Notes: generated by a model not told the origin, from the sequence alone. Shown: positions 52,217-61,666, counted from the first letter of the stretch. The stretch is DNA of 64,000 nt from Leptofilum sp965223525 (GCF_965223525.1 NZ_OZ245005.1:1860001-1924000), one strand, 5' to 3'. Numbers and translations: made by a program.

Positions 52217-52244
52217 TTGACGATTAAAGAGAAAATGATATACT
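52217..52244 (+). promoter_or_regulatory. Promoter of rplY
   Basis: TTGACG (52217-52222), a 16-base spacer and TATACT (52239-52244). The start is expected near 52251, just before a terminator-like hairpin and about 100 bases before the L25 start codon. Confidence 0.8.
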
Positions 52245-52253
52245 CCCCGTTCT

Positions 52254-52284
52254 AGCCTGTGGCGTTCGCGCCCGCAGGCTTTTT
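52254..52284 (+). promoter_or_regulatory. Terminator-like hairpin at the 5' end of the rplY leader
   Basis: AGCCTG (52254-52259) pairs with CAGGCT (52275-52280), with an inner GGCG/CGCC, and TTTTT follows (52280-52284). It lies only a few bases after the expected start of transcription. It could be an attenuator, or the end of a previous transcript. Confidence 0.6.
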
Positions 52285-52351
52285 GCTGAAAAGTTACCAC
52301 ACAAATAAGCTCCCTCGCATTTGAGGAATTTACAAACTGAGGTTTTAAATC

Positions 52352-53005
52352 ATGTCTGAAGATAGATTGGCTATCGAGGCCGAACCGCGCGCGGTTATCG
52401 GCAAAAAAGTAAAGCGATTGCGTCGAGAAGGGATTATCCCCGCTGTCATTTATGGGTTGAATGATCCTGTAACAATCCAGCTAGAAAATAAAACACTCCG
52501 TCGTGTATTGCGGCGAGCTGGTACCACCAACCTGATTGATATTTCTGTTGATGGGAATACCAAGACGGTGTTGGCGCGGGATATTCAACAGCATGTGACC
52601 CGTGGCGATTTGATCCATGTGGACTTCCAAGAAGTTGACTTGAAGGTAAGCATCACCGCTGAGGCATCCTTGGTTTTGGTGGGTCGTTCCCAAATGATGG
52701 AAGATGGTTTGGGTTCTGATGTGCTTTCATTGAACAGTATAGAAATTGAAGCGTTGCCGGATGATTTGGTTGCTGAAATTGAAGTAGATGTGAGCCAAAT
52801 GGCTTCTGCCGATGAACCAATTTACGTGAGCGACTTGGCAGTGCCGAAGGGTGTAACGATTTTAGCAGACCCGGAAACGGCTGTTGCTCGCTTTGAATAT
52901 GCCCGTCTTGAAGTTGAAGAAGAGGAAGAAGTAGAAGAGTTTGAAGCGACTGCTGACTCTGTGGAAATCATTGAGAAAGGCAAGGGTGAAGAAGAAGAGG
53001 AGTAA
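52352..53005 (+). CDS. rplY: Large-subunit ribosomal protein L25 (long, Ctc-type)
   Basis: The 217-residue protein has the L25/Ctc N-terminal 5S rRNA-binding domain (GKKVKRLRREGIIPAVIYG, residues ~17-35; HVDFQEVDL) and the long C-terminal TL5-type beta domain. A Glu-rich tail closes it (about 185-217). It binds 5S rRNA in the 50S subunit and is linked to stress tolerance in Ctc relatives. GAGG lies 8 bases before the ATG. It has its own promoter, leader hairpin and terminator. Confidence 0.93.
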   Translation: MSEDRLAIEAEPRAVIGKKVKRLRREGIIPAVIYGLNDPVTIQLENKTLRRVLRRAGTTNLIDISVDGNTKTVLARDIQQHVTRGDLIHVDFQEVDLKVSITAEASLVLVGRSQMMEDGLGSDVLSLNSIEIEALPDDLVAEIEVDVSQMASADEPIYVSDLAVPKGVTILADPETAVARFEYARLEVEEEEEVEEFEATADSVEIIEKGKGEEEEE

Positions 53006-53034
53006 AGCTCCATCTTTGGTTGAGCTTAAGACAG

Positions 53035-53066
53035 AAGGGCTGGCATTGTTCCAGCCCTTTTTTATT
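53035..53066 (+). terminator. Intrinsic terminator after rplY
   Basis: AAGGGCTGG (53035-53043) pairs with CCAGCCCTT (53051-53059) around CATTGTT, and TTTTTATTTG follows. Confidence 0.9.
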
Positions 53067-53167
53067 TGTCTTAAGGGATAGGGATTGAATACCCTGCCAC
53101 TTGTGGCGAAAAGATTCCTTCTAGGTATTTGATACTCCGCTGCTTGCAGCGGAGTAGTTCATTACGG

Positions 53168-53773
53168 TCAGTCAGGAAAAATGCCGGATTGAATGGCTCC
53201 TTGCCTTAATATACGAAGGAGGGTGAGCGGTGCTGCTTGAAACGCAAGGGGGGTAATGGGGAGACGGCCGTTCAAAAACTGCTCCAATAAAGTGAGTATG
53301 CCACCCACATAAAAAGTTGCCAATACCACTATCTCTTGCTCATCCAGGTTTGTTTCATGTTGTGCAAAGGTCTTCAAAAATGATTCGATAGTCAGCTTAC
53401 GCACAGCAGAACCGGCATATTGCAGTGCCACCCCCACCAGTCGCACCCGGCTCGGATCAGCCAAGTCAATCTGCTGTGCTGAAAGCAGCGTGCCCATTTC
53501 ACCAGTTTCAAAAAAGTGATCCAGTGCATCCTGATCAACTGCCTCATACATGCTGGTAAAGAAATCGGCAACTTCAGCCAGCAGCAGTGCCTCTTTGCTG
53601 TCGTAATGCTGATAAAAGGTGACACGAGCGATCTCTGCCTCATTGCAGATGTCAGTAATCGAAATGTCGCTGAACGATTTGTCTGCTAGTAATGTGCTGA
53701 GCGCACGTTGCAGCAGCTTGCGCGTGCGTCGAATACGTGGATCTAATGCGGTTTTGGTCAACTGTTCGCTCAT
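53168..53773 (-). CDS. TetR/AcrR-family repressor
   Basis: The 201-residue protein has a TetR helix-turn-helix (about residues 15-62: SISDICNEAEIARVTFYQHYDSK is its core, seen here as FSDISITDICNEAEIARVTF) and a helical ligand-binding C-terminal domain. It is divergent from the sulfotransferase gene. Three CTTACA-type half-sites and a palindrome overlap that gene's promoter (53811-53864), so it very likely represses the sulfotransferase and itself. The ligand is unknown. Confidence 0.92.
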   Translation of the reverse strand: MSEQLTKTALDPRIRRTRKLLQRALSTLLADKSFSDISITDICNEAEIARVTFYQHYDSKEALLLAEVADFFTSMYEAVDQDALDHFFETGEMGTLLSAQQIDLADPSRVRLVGVALQYAGSAVRKLTIESFLKTFAQHETNLDEQEIVVLATFYVGGILTLLEQFLNGRLPITPLAFQAAPLTLLRILRQGAIQSGIFPD

Positions 53774-53810
53774 ATCGTTTGTCCTTGCCTCAATTATATC
53801 ATTTTATTAG

Positions 53811-53864
53811 CTTACAGTTGACATTAATCTTACAGTTGTTAGAATAATAACTTACAACTGTAAG
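53811..53864. promoter_or_regulatory. Likely TetR operator cluster
   Basis: CTTACAGTTG occurs at 53811-53820 and 53829-53838, and the palindrome CTTACAACTGTAAG at 53851-53864. They overlap the -35 box, the spacer and the start-site region of the promoter at 53818-53845. Confidence 0.75.
53818..53845 (+). promoter_or_regulatory. Promoter of the sulfotransferase gene
   Basis: A perfect TTGACA (53818-53823), a 16-base spacer and TAGAAT (53840-53845). It is overlaid by the putative TetR sites. Confidence 0.7.
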
Positions 53865-53895
53865 ATAGATTGGCAAAGGAAACACCATACCTTTT

Positions 53896-55215
53896 ATGAA
53901 TACATCAACTTCCGACTTTAACGATACACAGGCAAAACCGCCTGTTCCTTCGCTACTATTCAAGACGATCCAGCTAATTTTGATCGCCGTTTTGAACTTG
54001 TTTCTTTGGCCGCTTTACGAAATTGGTCGGCGAATCTTCTGGTATCGGCCACCAAATGTGCCTCATTTGGCGCAGGTTAGGCGGTATTTGCGGCTGGCGT
54101 GGACTGTGCAGCCCACTTTCCCCGGTCTTTCGCGGCGGGCGCGTATTTGGCTAACGCTCAGCATTTTGCGGAAACTGCTAATGACGCCGCTGGTTGGTTT
54201 GGCCTGGCTGCTTGATGAATTGCTGTACGGCCGTACCCTCAACAAAACCGAAATCGTCGCCCCACTGTTTGTGATTAGCGGTGGACGCAGCGGCAGCACC
54301 CAAATGGCCCGTTATCTTGAAATGGATCCCAGCGTGACTGCACCCAATTTATTGCAAAGCATGTTCCCCTACCTGTGGTTATGGCGGCTGGCACCGCGCA
54401 CAATTGGCCGAATCCTAACCCCGGAGAAGGTGCGCGCTCGCATCGAGGCCATGATGCCCCCAGAACTACGGGAACGCCACGAACTTGATCCGTTCAAAGC
54501 CGATACTTTTGATGGAGCCATGTTCTCGGCACACCTAAATCATCTTGCCCTGTATTTGGGCCCCGTAGCTTCGGCAGAAGAATTTAACTTTGCAACCTTT
54601 GCCCCGCCAGATCAGTCTCGGTTGGAGCGTGACTTTGTGCAGCTTGTGGATCGCATCGGGCGCAAACAGCGGCTGTTTATTGGCGATGTGGGAGCCAAAG
54701 AACCGCACCGCCTCTTCATTAAAGGCCACTTTCTTTTTGCAGCAGAAGCCCTTGAGCGCCACTATCCTGATGCCACTTTTCTGACGCTGTTGCGCGACCC
54801 AGCCAGCCGCCTGCAAAGTGGCATCAATTATTTGTGGGTCAACCCCAGTGACCCGGCCATGGGGCCACCGCCCTGGGTCTGGCTGTCTCAATCCTTGCGA
54901 CAAACAGAGAGCGACTACTGTCGGGTTGAGCAGGCATGGTTTTCGCAAGAAACCGGTGCGCGTCGCTGCGTGGTTCGGTTTGCAGACTTTGTTGCCGATC
55001 TGGAGGGGACAATGCAGTATGTCTATCGCATCTGTTTTGACCAAGCGCAACTGCCACTGCACGTCCCGCGCACCCATTCGCCACGTAACCGCAAAGATTA
55101 CACCGTCAACCGCTCCCTGGCTGAACTGGGCATAGATGCCGAACAGGTACGCGCAGAGCTGGCCGATTATGTGGCTTGGTGCCAGCCAAAAACGCAGCAA
55201 GAGGCGCTGGAATAG
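53896..55215 (+). CDS. Sulfotransferase-family protein
   Basis: The 439-residue protein has a hydrophobic N-terminal stretch (about residues 22-40) and another near 92-112. The PAPS 5'-phosphosulfate loop is GGRSGST (about residue 129) and the 3'-phosphate site is LLRDPASRLQSGINY (about residue 298). It would transfer sulfate from PAPS to a lipid, glycan or amino acid; the acceptor is unknown. Regulation by the divergent TetR protein is strongly suggested by the operators. Confidence 0.82.
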   Translation: MNTSTSDFNDTQAKPPVPSLLFKTIQLILIAVLNLFLWPLYEIGRRIFWYRPPNVPHLAQVRRYLRLAWTVQPTFPGLSRRARIWLTLSILRKLLMTPLVGLAWLLDELLYGRTLNKTEIVAPLFVISGGRSGSTQMARYLEMDPSVTAPNLLQSMFPYLWLWRLAPRTIGRILTPEKVRARIEAMMPPELRERHELDPFKADTFDGAMFSAHLNHLALYLGPVASAEEFNFATFAPPDQSRLERDFVQLVDRIGRKQRLFIGDVGAKEPHRLFIKGHFLFAAEALERHYPDATFLTLLRDPASRLQSGINYLWVNPSDPAMGPPPWVWLSQSLRQTESDYCRVEQAWFSQETGARRCVVRFADFVADLEGTMQYVYRICFDQAQLPLHVPRTHSPRNRKDYTVNRSLAELGIDAEQVRAELADYVAWCQPKTQQEALE

Positions 55216-55255
55216 TTGGTTGACTCATCTTATTGTTACGGAAGGCCTTCCCCTC

Positions 55256-55358
55256 GTCATGCTGAACAAAGTGAAGCATCCCACCGAAGCTACAATTGCA
55301 ATAGCTGTGTTTTTGGCTTGTAAAATTGGATCGGATTCTTCGCTGCGCTCAGAAAGAC
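55256..55358. repeat. MITE-like intergenic element (103 bp)
   Basis: The ends 55256-55281 and 55333-55358 are imperfect 26-bp inverted repeats (about 19 of 26 pair). The wording, TCATGCTGAACAAAGTGAAG on one side and TTCTTCGCTGCGCTCAGAA on the other, matches a style of spacer repeat common in several phyla. It lies in the 302-bp spacer 55216-55517, which has no gene. Confidence 0.65.
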
Positions 55359-55517
55359 AAATGTGGATGATCGAGGTTGGGGGGAAACGGCCGTTGCCGA
55401 AGCCAAAGCTGAATACAACATCAAATAATCGATGAGTTGTGTGATTTACACCGTTGTAATTCATCAACTACAGGCATCAAAATCTTAGATAAGGTTGCTC
55501 TTACTTCTAACAAACAC

Positions 55518-56774
55518 CTACCAATCTACACAAGAGGCCGCTTCTCCATTTGACCACGTTGCGTGTATGCTATCCCCTTGTGCAACTTCAATTATCTTGC
55601 TGCCATTTCCCATTAATAAAGTCCAACCCTCGTATTCTCTAATAAGCTCTGGTATTTTCCATTCTTGAAAACGCCAATGCGTTCCCGATAGAGTTCTCTG
55701 ACATAAGATAAAATAGCCACTTTCGCTCCATCTTGCACCATATCCTTCCAAAGTCAATTGCGTTTCATTTGTTTCGTCTCTGATATAGACAAGTTGTTCA
55801 CTTGACCAATAAGTATGGAATGACCAATGTCCATCGTTTCGCCAACGCTGTCCACCATTGTGTGAATTGGGATTCTGGCTAAGATTAACAGCATTTACAC
55901 CATCCCATTCATAAATTTGTACAAACCCATTATCACTTATGTCGCTTCCTGAAAATGTAATCGAGCCAGAATTTGTCCATGCTGGAGTTGAATTATAATC
56001 AGTCAAGTATGGAGCAATGTTCTTAAAAGTACTTACATCAGGCACACCGTTCATCATTGAGATGCCGTCCCAAATGAAAACGTCATAGATTTCCTCTCGC
56101 TCTGAAATGAATGCTAAACGTCCATCAACATTCCATGTTGGGAATCGATCTTCGCCGGTTGGATTTTGGCTAAGATTAACGACTGTTTCACCATCCCAGA
56201 TAAAGGCTTCGCTAGGGTCTCCCTCATCGCGATAGCTGGAAGTGTCGAAAACAACAAATGCCAATTTACCGTCAGGGCTCCATGAAATGTCGCCAATGCC
56301 TGCCGGAGAATGTGCAATCTGATAAGAACGCACGCCATCCCATATCCAAAGACTGGTTTCACCTACTTGGAGCGGTGTATAAGCTAGAAAACGGCCGTCC
56401 GGACTCCAGACCATCCGGTAATGAGTAGTAATATCGCTGGCAATATTCTCTGGGATGCTGTCTGGAAAAGGAGAATTCATTATATAAATTTCAAGGTTGT
56501 TTTTGTGGGAAATTGATAAAGCTAAATCACCATTGGGGCTCATGCTGATACCGCGAATATCCCACCCCGATAATATCTGCGTATGATTTTCTTTAGCAGG
56601 ATCAAAAACCATCAATTGACTTTCACCTGAATAATTTGAAGTGGCATAGACAAGATAGTCACCTTCTACTGCTGTGACTGAATTAAGTTTGCTCATTCTT
56701 GTATTTTGTAAGAGAAGGAAAAGCCCAACCAAAAAGACGATGACAAATAGTAAGGAATATTTTTTTCTCAACAC
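55518..56774 (-). CDS. Membrane-anchored PD40/TolB-like beta-propeller protein
   Basis: The open frame begins with GTG at 56774, giving 418 residues. A signal anchor spans about residues 7-23. The rest is a propeller of repeated SPDG/SxDG units (WSPDGRFLAY, WSPDGKLAFV, WNVDGRLAFI, WRNDGHWSF) with IWDG repeats, as in WD40-like PD40/TolB proteins. It probably scaffolds protein contacts outside the membrane. The gene is AT-richer than its neighbours but carries one ACGGCCGT. Confidence 0.75.
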   Translation of the reverse strand: MLRKKYSLLFVIVFLVGLFLLLQNTRMSKLNSVTAVEGDYLVYATSNYSGESQLMVFDPAKENHTQILSGWDIRGISMSPNGDLALSISHKNNLEIYIMNSPFPDSIPENIASDITTHYRMVWSPDGRFLAYTPLQVGETSLWIWDGVRSYQIAHSPAGIGDISWSPDGKLAFVVFDTSSYRDEGDPSEAFIWDGETVVNLSQNPTGEDRFPTWNVDGRLAFISEREEIYDVFIWDGISMMNGVPDVSTFKNIAPYLTDYNSTPAWTNSGSITFSGSDISDNGFVQIYEWDGVNAVNLSQNPNSHNGGQRWRNDGHWSFHTYWSSEQLVYIRDETNETQLTLEGYGARWSESGYFILCQRTLSGTHWRFQEWKIPELIREYEGWTLLMGNGSKIIEVAQGDSIHATWSNGEAASCVDW

Positions 56775-56847
56775 AAGAACCGACTTTTTTAACTACACAG
56801 AACTAGCAAGATTGACTGGAAATTTGAGACCTTGCATTGCTGGAAAA

Positions 56848-57825
56848 TTAGAGCAGTTTATCCACAAAAGCGGGGAGTGCGGCTGCGCCACCGGTATGCC
56901 AGAAGAGGACGCTTTGCCCGCGCGTGAATGCGCCCCAGCGAATGAGATCAATCAGGCCGCCCATCGCTCGCCCGGTGTAGACTGGATCGAGCAAAATGCC
57001 CTCCAATTGGGCCACCATCTGAATCGCTTCGCGCTCTGTTTCGCTTACCATCGCGTAGCCGTCACCCAGGTAGTCGTCGTTTACCTCTACCCGGTTGGCA
57101 ATGGAGACGGGGCTAATGCCCAAGTGTGTTGCTGTGGCCGTAGCCAGCGCCGACACTTGCATTTGCAACTCTTTAGCCGGATGATCCACGCTGATGCCCA
57201 GCACCTGCCCACGAAAATCATATGCCTCTGCACCCAACACGATGCCCGCATGGGTGCCGCCGCTGCTGCTGGCAAAGACAATGAAATCAATGTTGATACT
57301 GGCGGCGGTAAGCTGCTCGGTTAGCTCTTTCATGGCAAAAACGTAGCTGGTGGCACCCATCACGTTGGAACCGCCTAGCGGAATGATGTACGGTTTGTGG
57401 CCCATTATGCGCTGCTCGTCAGCTACTTCGGCCATCACCTCCTGGCGATTGCGATCCCCTGTCCAGTACAAATGTGCGCCCAACAGCTTGCTCAGGAGCA
57501 GGTTGCCCTGCATTTCTTTTTGCGGGTTTCCGCGCATAACGAGGCTGCAACCCATGCCAAAGCGGGCGGCGGCAGCGGCCGTTTGCCGGCAATGGTTGCT
57601 TTGCGGTGCGCCAGTGGTAATAAGATGATCGCACTCTTGTGCCAGCGCGTCTGCTACCAAAAATTCCAGCTTGCGGGTTTTGTTGCCACCGGTGGCTAGC
57701 CCAGTTTGGTCGTCCCGCTTCATGTAAATGTCGGGGCCGCCTAGATGCTTGCTGAGGCGTTCCAATTTTTCTAACGGGGTGGGTAAGTAGGCGAGCGGCT
57801 TTCTGCCAGGATAGTTCACATTCAT
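56848..57825 (-). CDS. D-cysteine desulfhydrase / ACC deaminase-family PLP enzyme
   Basis: I chose the ATG at 57825; the longer open frame upstream reads into the neighbouring regulator gene and has no similarity. The 325-residue protein has the PLP lysine Lys49 in GGNKTRKLE, the SNH motif in APQSNHCRQTA, and GGSNVMGATSYV. It fits D-cysteine desulfhydrase and ACC deaminase. Telling these apart needs active-site comparison. The products would be pyruvate, H2S and ammonia, or 2-oxobutyrate and ammonia. Confidence 0.88.
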   Translation of the reverse strand: MNVNYPGRKPLAYLPTPLEKLERLSKHLGGPDIYMKRDDQTGLATGGNKTRKLEFLVADALAQECDHLITTGAPQSNHCRQTAAAAARFGMGCSLVMRGNPQKEMQGNLLLSKLLGAHLYWTGDRNRQEVMAEVADEQRIMGHKPYIIPLGGSNVMGATSYVFAMKELTEQLTAASINIDFIVFASSSGGTHAGIVLGAEAYDFRGQVLGISVDHPAKELQMQVSALATATATHLGISPVSIANRVEVNDDYLGDGYAMVSETEREAIQMVAQLEGILLDPVYTGRAMGGLIDLIRWGAFTRGQSVLFWHTGGAAALPAFVDKLL

Positions 57826-57854
57826 GCGGCTAATTATAACTTTAGAGGGGAAAG

Positions 57855-60800
57855 TTATCGAATTGTTTCGTACAGTTGTGTAGTGGCAGGTGCGGGCTGC
57901 ACACCCAGCCCGGCTTGCAGAGCAGATTCGCACCGTTGGAAGGTTCGCAATGCCTGGACGCGGTTGCCCGTGGCGATGTGGGCTTGGATGAGCAGGCGGT
58001 AGGCATTTTCCCAGCAATCATCGTTTTGCAAGATGGCCTGGCACAGGTTGATGACGCGCTCCCAATTTTGCTGCTTGGCTTGCCACTGGGCCAGCCGGTT
58101 GGCGCCGTGGAGGTAGCGGGCGCGGAGGCGTTCTCGCTCTTCGTGGGTCCAGGTTTCATAGGGGTAGGCTTGCAGGTAGTCACCTTCGTAGAGGGCAACG
58201 GCCGTTTCATATCTCACAACCGCCTCAGCCACATTTTGCTGGTAAAGTTGGTCCCCTTCATCAATATTTTGCTCGAAGACGGCCGTATCCAGCCAAATAT
58301 CCGCCTCTGCCCGCAAACCGTAGCGGCTGCCGTCGCGCATCACAAAGGCCGAGGGTGCGTTTCGCTTGCGGCTTGGCTCCAGCACCGAGCACATCGCGCT
58401 AAAGGCAATCTTAAAGTCCCGAACCGCGCCTTCCGGGTTTAGATCAGGCCATAGCATCTCGGCAATTTGGTCCCGATGCAGCAGCGTCCCCCGGTGTGTA
58501 AGCAGCAGTTGCAGTAGCTGGCGCGATTTCTTGCGTCGCCACGCTTTGCTGGGCAACTCCTCATCCCCTTGCCAAATGCGGAAAGGCCCCAGCGTTTGGA
58601 TACGCAATTGGAAGCCGGGATGTCTAGACAAATGAGCCAATTCCAACTGTGCCAAAATTGCCTCGGCAATAGCGGCATGTTGCTCTTGCTCCCGGGCGAA
58701 GAGCAGCAGCGGCACCAGCGCACGCGGGTCTGGTGGCCCCAGCAGCGTGCGCCGCGTGAACAAAAATTCAAACTGATGGCGGCTGATTTGCGGCAGCAGA
58801 TGGTCCAAATCCCGCTTGAGGCGCGTTTCGTCCCCGGTTTGGTGCCAGAGCAGGCAGCGCCAGAGGCGAACGGCCGTTTCTCCAAAAATATCGCTGCAAT
58901 CGTGGAAGCCGTTGCCCGCCTGCGCCAGCCATTCATTGGCCTCGTGAACCATGCCCAGCAAGGTGTAGGTGGCACCCATCGTTAGGCGGATGCTCATCTC
59001 CACCCATTCGTCGCCGTGCAGCCGAGCCAGGGCAATGCCTTCTTTAGCGTAAGCGAGCGCCGCCTCATGGTCGCCGGGGAAGCCGTGCGCCTGACACAGT
59101 CCCCAAAACGCTTCGATTTTCAGGCGAGGCACGTCCATCTGGTCTCCCATGCCAATGCCCTGCTGGAACGATTGGCGAGCTTGCTCGTAGCCGTGTTCGT
59201 TTTTGTGCAGCAGCCAGGCGTGTCCCTGACGGCAATGACCAACGGCCGTAATAAATTCTGAATTGAGTAAACGCCCCCGATTTGTGCCAGAGACGGCCGT
59301 TGCCAATGCCATCTCTGCCTCTCCCTGGTAGGCCAAAATGAGTGAGAGCAGCAGCAAGGTCTCCCGATGGGCGCGCGGGCGCAACACGGGGGCTTGTTCT
59401 TCTTTTTCCGCCTGAATTTCCAACATATCCCGCGCTTCGGCTAATCGTCCTGTCCGCAGCAGCATTCGTACCGGCAGTTCGGCCGTACCGGGCCCTTGCT
59501 CACGCAGCGTTTGGGCCTTTGCCTGGTAATCTTCTGCCTCACGCATTCGCCCCTGATTCAGCAAATTTTCAGCCAATAGCTCCAGCAACCGCGCCTGACT
59601 TTCCCGATCTTCTTGTCCATCAGAGAGGCGGAGCGCTTCTTGTAACAGCTCTTCCCCTTTGGTGGCGTTGACTGTGTCCAGATAGACCCGTGCCTGCCCC
59701 CGCAGTGCCTGGCCAATGCCTCGACGGTCTCCCTGAAGGCGACTGCGCTGTTCGGCTTGCTGGTACCAGCCCAGCGCTTCTTCAAAGCGGGAGCCAAGAC
59801 GGGCGATGTCGCCCAGGTAGGTGAGCAGTGCGGGATAGTGGGCCAAAATGTCTGGCGGTAAGCGACCAATCCAGCCCGCCAGCGTATCTAATCGGCCCAA
59901 CCGGACGAAACGACGGCCCAATATGGTGAGTAGAACGGCCGTTTTCTCAAAAGCCTCCGCCGCCAATAAATGAAAAATCGCTTCCTCGTCATCCCCTTGC
60001 TGCTGGTAGATGGTGGCCGCTTGCTGATGCAGCATATCGGCTTCGTCGCCGGTTAGCTGGCTCAACAGCAGCTCACGGAATAGGTGATGGTAACGCACGT
60101 AGCCATTGCCCAAATTGACGACAAACAGACCTTTTTCCAGCAGGTAGCGCAAAAGTTGTTGGCTATCTTGGCGGCGGCGCAGTTGGTTGCACAGCGGGGT
60201 GGTCATTTCTCTGAGAACGGCCGTTTCTCGCAAAAAAGCCTGCACATCGTCCGGCTGCTGGTTTAGCACCTCGTGGGCCAAAAATTGGAACAGGTCGCTG
60301 GCGGAGCCAGAAAGCTGCGTCAACGCCTGCGCTAGCGACGCACCACCATCCCGCTGAAGCTGCTGCCAAATTAGGTGCAGGGCAATCGGCCACCCTTCAA
60401 TCCGGCTGATAACCATCGTTGCCTGCTCCAGCGAGAGGGCGTGACCATATGTTTCGCGGAAGAGCGCGTCAATTTCTGCAGGCGTAAATGCCAGCTCCTC
60501 CTGGCCAATTTCCAATACTTGCCCCTTCACGCGCCAGGGAATTAGCGAGGGCAGTGAGAGTGGGTAGCGCGTGGCCAAGATGATGTGCAAATTGTTGGGT
60601 GCTAGGCCAATGAGTCGATCCAAAATGCGTATTGGTTCGCTGCTGTCATTGATGAGATGTACGTCATCTAGCACTAAAAAGGTGGGTTGGTCTAGCTTTT
60701 GGGCCAATTCGTTGATGAGACTGTCTATAACGGCCGTCCAGCTAGGTGCTTGCCGCTGCTGCGCCCACGCTTCTAAAAATGCCAGCGGTGCGTTGGACAA

Positions 60801-61088
60801 ATTGGGTAGGGCAATGCCAAAGCCGTGCAGCAAATGGAGCAAAAAAGGTTGGGCGTCGCTATCTTCTGCCTCGACGCGGTACCACACAAAGCGGAACGTT
60901 GCCTGTTGGTTAGATGCCAGCGCAGCCAGGGCGGTGCTTTTGCCATAGCCCGTCCCTGCTTGCACGATGGTGAGGCGGTGGTTTTGGGCAGCCAATAGCC
61001 GCTGCATGATGCGCTGCCGGGGCAATGTATGCTGTGCCGGGCGGGGCGGCACAAGCTTGGTACGCACAATAATGCTTTGCTGGTACAT
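57855..61088 (-). CDS. MalT-type STAND ATPase with BTAD transcriptional activator domain
   Basis: I chose the ATG at 61088, which gives 1,077 residues; a TTG at 61115 is possible. A MalT-like NTPase has Walker A AGTGYGKST (about 44-52) and Walker B FLVLDDVHLI. Next is a winged-helix region and a long TPR superhelix (about 350-800). The C-terminus has an OmpR-type winged helix (LGPFRIWQGDEELP) with the BTAD helical domain to about 1,075. Such proteins are large signal-responsive activators. The ligand is unknown, and no obvious target operon adjoins. Confidence 0.9.
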   Translation of the reverse strand: MYQQSIIVRTKLVPPRPAQHTLPRQRIMQRLLAAQNHRLTIVQAGTGYGKSTALAALASNQQATFRFVWYRVEAEDSDAQPFLLHLLHGFGIALPNLSNAPLAFLEAWAQQRQAPSWTAVIDSLINELAQKLDQPTFLVLDDVHLINDSSEPIRILDRLIGLAPNNLHIILATRYPLSLPSLIPWRVKGQVLEIGQEELAFTPAEIDALFRETYGHALSLEQATMVISRIEGWPIALHLIWQQLQRDGGASLAQALTQLSGSASDLFQFLAHEVLNQQPDDVQAFLRETAVLREMTTPLCNQLRRRQDSQQLLRYLLEKGLFVVNLGNGYVRYHHLFRELLLSQLTGDEADMLHQQAATIYQQQGDDEEAIFHLLAAEAFEKTAVLLTILGRRFVRLGRLDTLAGWIGRLPPDILAHYPALLTYLGDIARLGSRFEEALGWYQQAEQRSRLQGDRRGIGQALRGQARVYLDTVNATKGEELLQEALRLSDGQEDRESQARLLELLAENLLNQGRMREAEDYQAKAQTLREQGPGTAELPVRMLLRTGRLAEARDMLEIQAEKEEQAPVLRPRAHRETLLLLSLILAYQGEAEMALATAVSGTNRGRLLNSEFITAVGHCRQGHAWLLHKNEHGYEQARQSFQQGIGMGDQMDVPRLKIEAFWGLCQAHGFPGDHEAALAYAKEGIALARLHGDEWVEMSIRLTMGATYTLLGMVHEANEWLAQAGNGFHDCSDIFGETAVRLWRCLLWHQTGDETRLKRDLDHLLPQISRHQFEFLFTRRTLLGPPDPRALVPLLLFAREQEQHAAIAEAILAQLELAHLSRHPGFQLRIQTLGPFRIWQGDEELPSKAWRRKKSRQLLQLLLTHRGTLLHRDQIAEMLWPDLNPEGAVRDFKIAFSAMCSVLEPSRKRNAPSAFVMRDGSRYGLRAEADIWLDTAVFEQNIDEGDQLYQQNVAEAVVRYETAVALYEGDYLQAYPYETWTHEERERLRARYLHGANRLAQWQAKQQNWERVINLCQAILQNDDCWENAYRLLIQAHIATGNRVQALRTFQRCESALQAGLGVQPAPATTQLYETIR

Positions 61089-61250
61089 GGTGGCTGCATT
61101 GTAGCCAGCAGGCAACCGGGGGGCAAACTAGGAGATGGTTTTGGTGGGAACGGCCGTTTAGCTAAAGAAGTGCCGCCTTCTTACAACTTGGGTTTGGGTT
61201 GTGCGTATAGCAAATCATAACCACTTGCTCAATAAGTGAGGAGGCAAAAC

Positions 61251-61643
61251 ATGAAGCAAAACAGTTTTAAAGAATTAGAAAAACACGTCACAGTCCTAGG
61301 TTGGCTCCATTTAGGGCTAAACATTTTCACCCTATTCATTGGCATATTGGTGTTTTTCATTTTGATTGGCGTCGGAACCCTATCTGGTGATGGCGAAGCA
61401 ATGAGCGTTCTGGCGCTCATTGGCATTATTGTTTTGGGGATTTTGGTGCTTGTCTCTATTCCCGGCATGATTACGGGCTGGGGATTGCTCAAGCGTAAAT
61501 CATGGTCGCGCCTGCTGGCATTGGTCATCGGCTTTTTGAGCTTGATGAACATTCCATTTGGTACGCTGCTGGGCGTTTACACTTTTTGGGTGCTGCTAGC
61601 CCACGACGAAGCCAGTGACTACTTTGTTGCCTACGGCACCTAA
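61251..61643 (+). CDS. Unrecognised small membrane protein
   Basis: The ATG at 61251 has GAGGAGG 7 bases upstream. The 130-residue product has four hydrophobic segments (about residues 12-38, 44-66, 72-90, 95-118) and little else. It resembles small membrane proteins of DUF4064 or similar size, but I cannot assign a family. A strong terminator follows. Confidence 0.6.
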   Translation: MKQNSFKELEKHVTVLGWLHLGLNIFTLFIGILVFFILIGVGTLSGDGEAMSVLALIGIIVLGILVLVSIPGMITGWGLLKRKSWSRLLALVIGFLSLMNIPFGTLLGVYTFWVLLAHDEASDYFVAYGT

Positions 61644-61666
61644 CACTTTTCCCTCTGAAAGATGAA

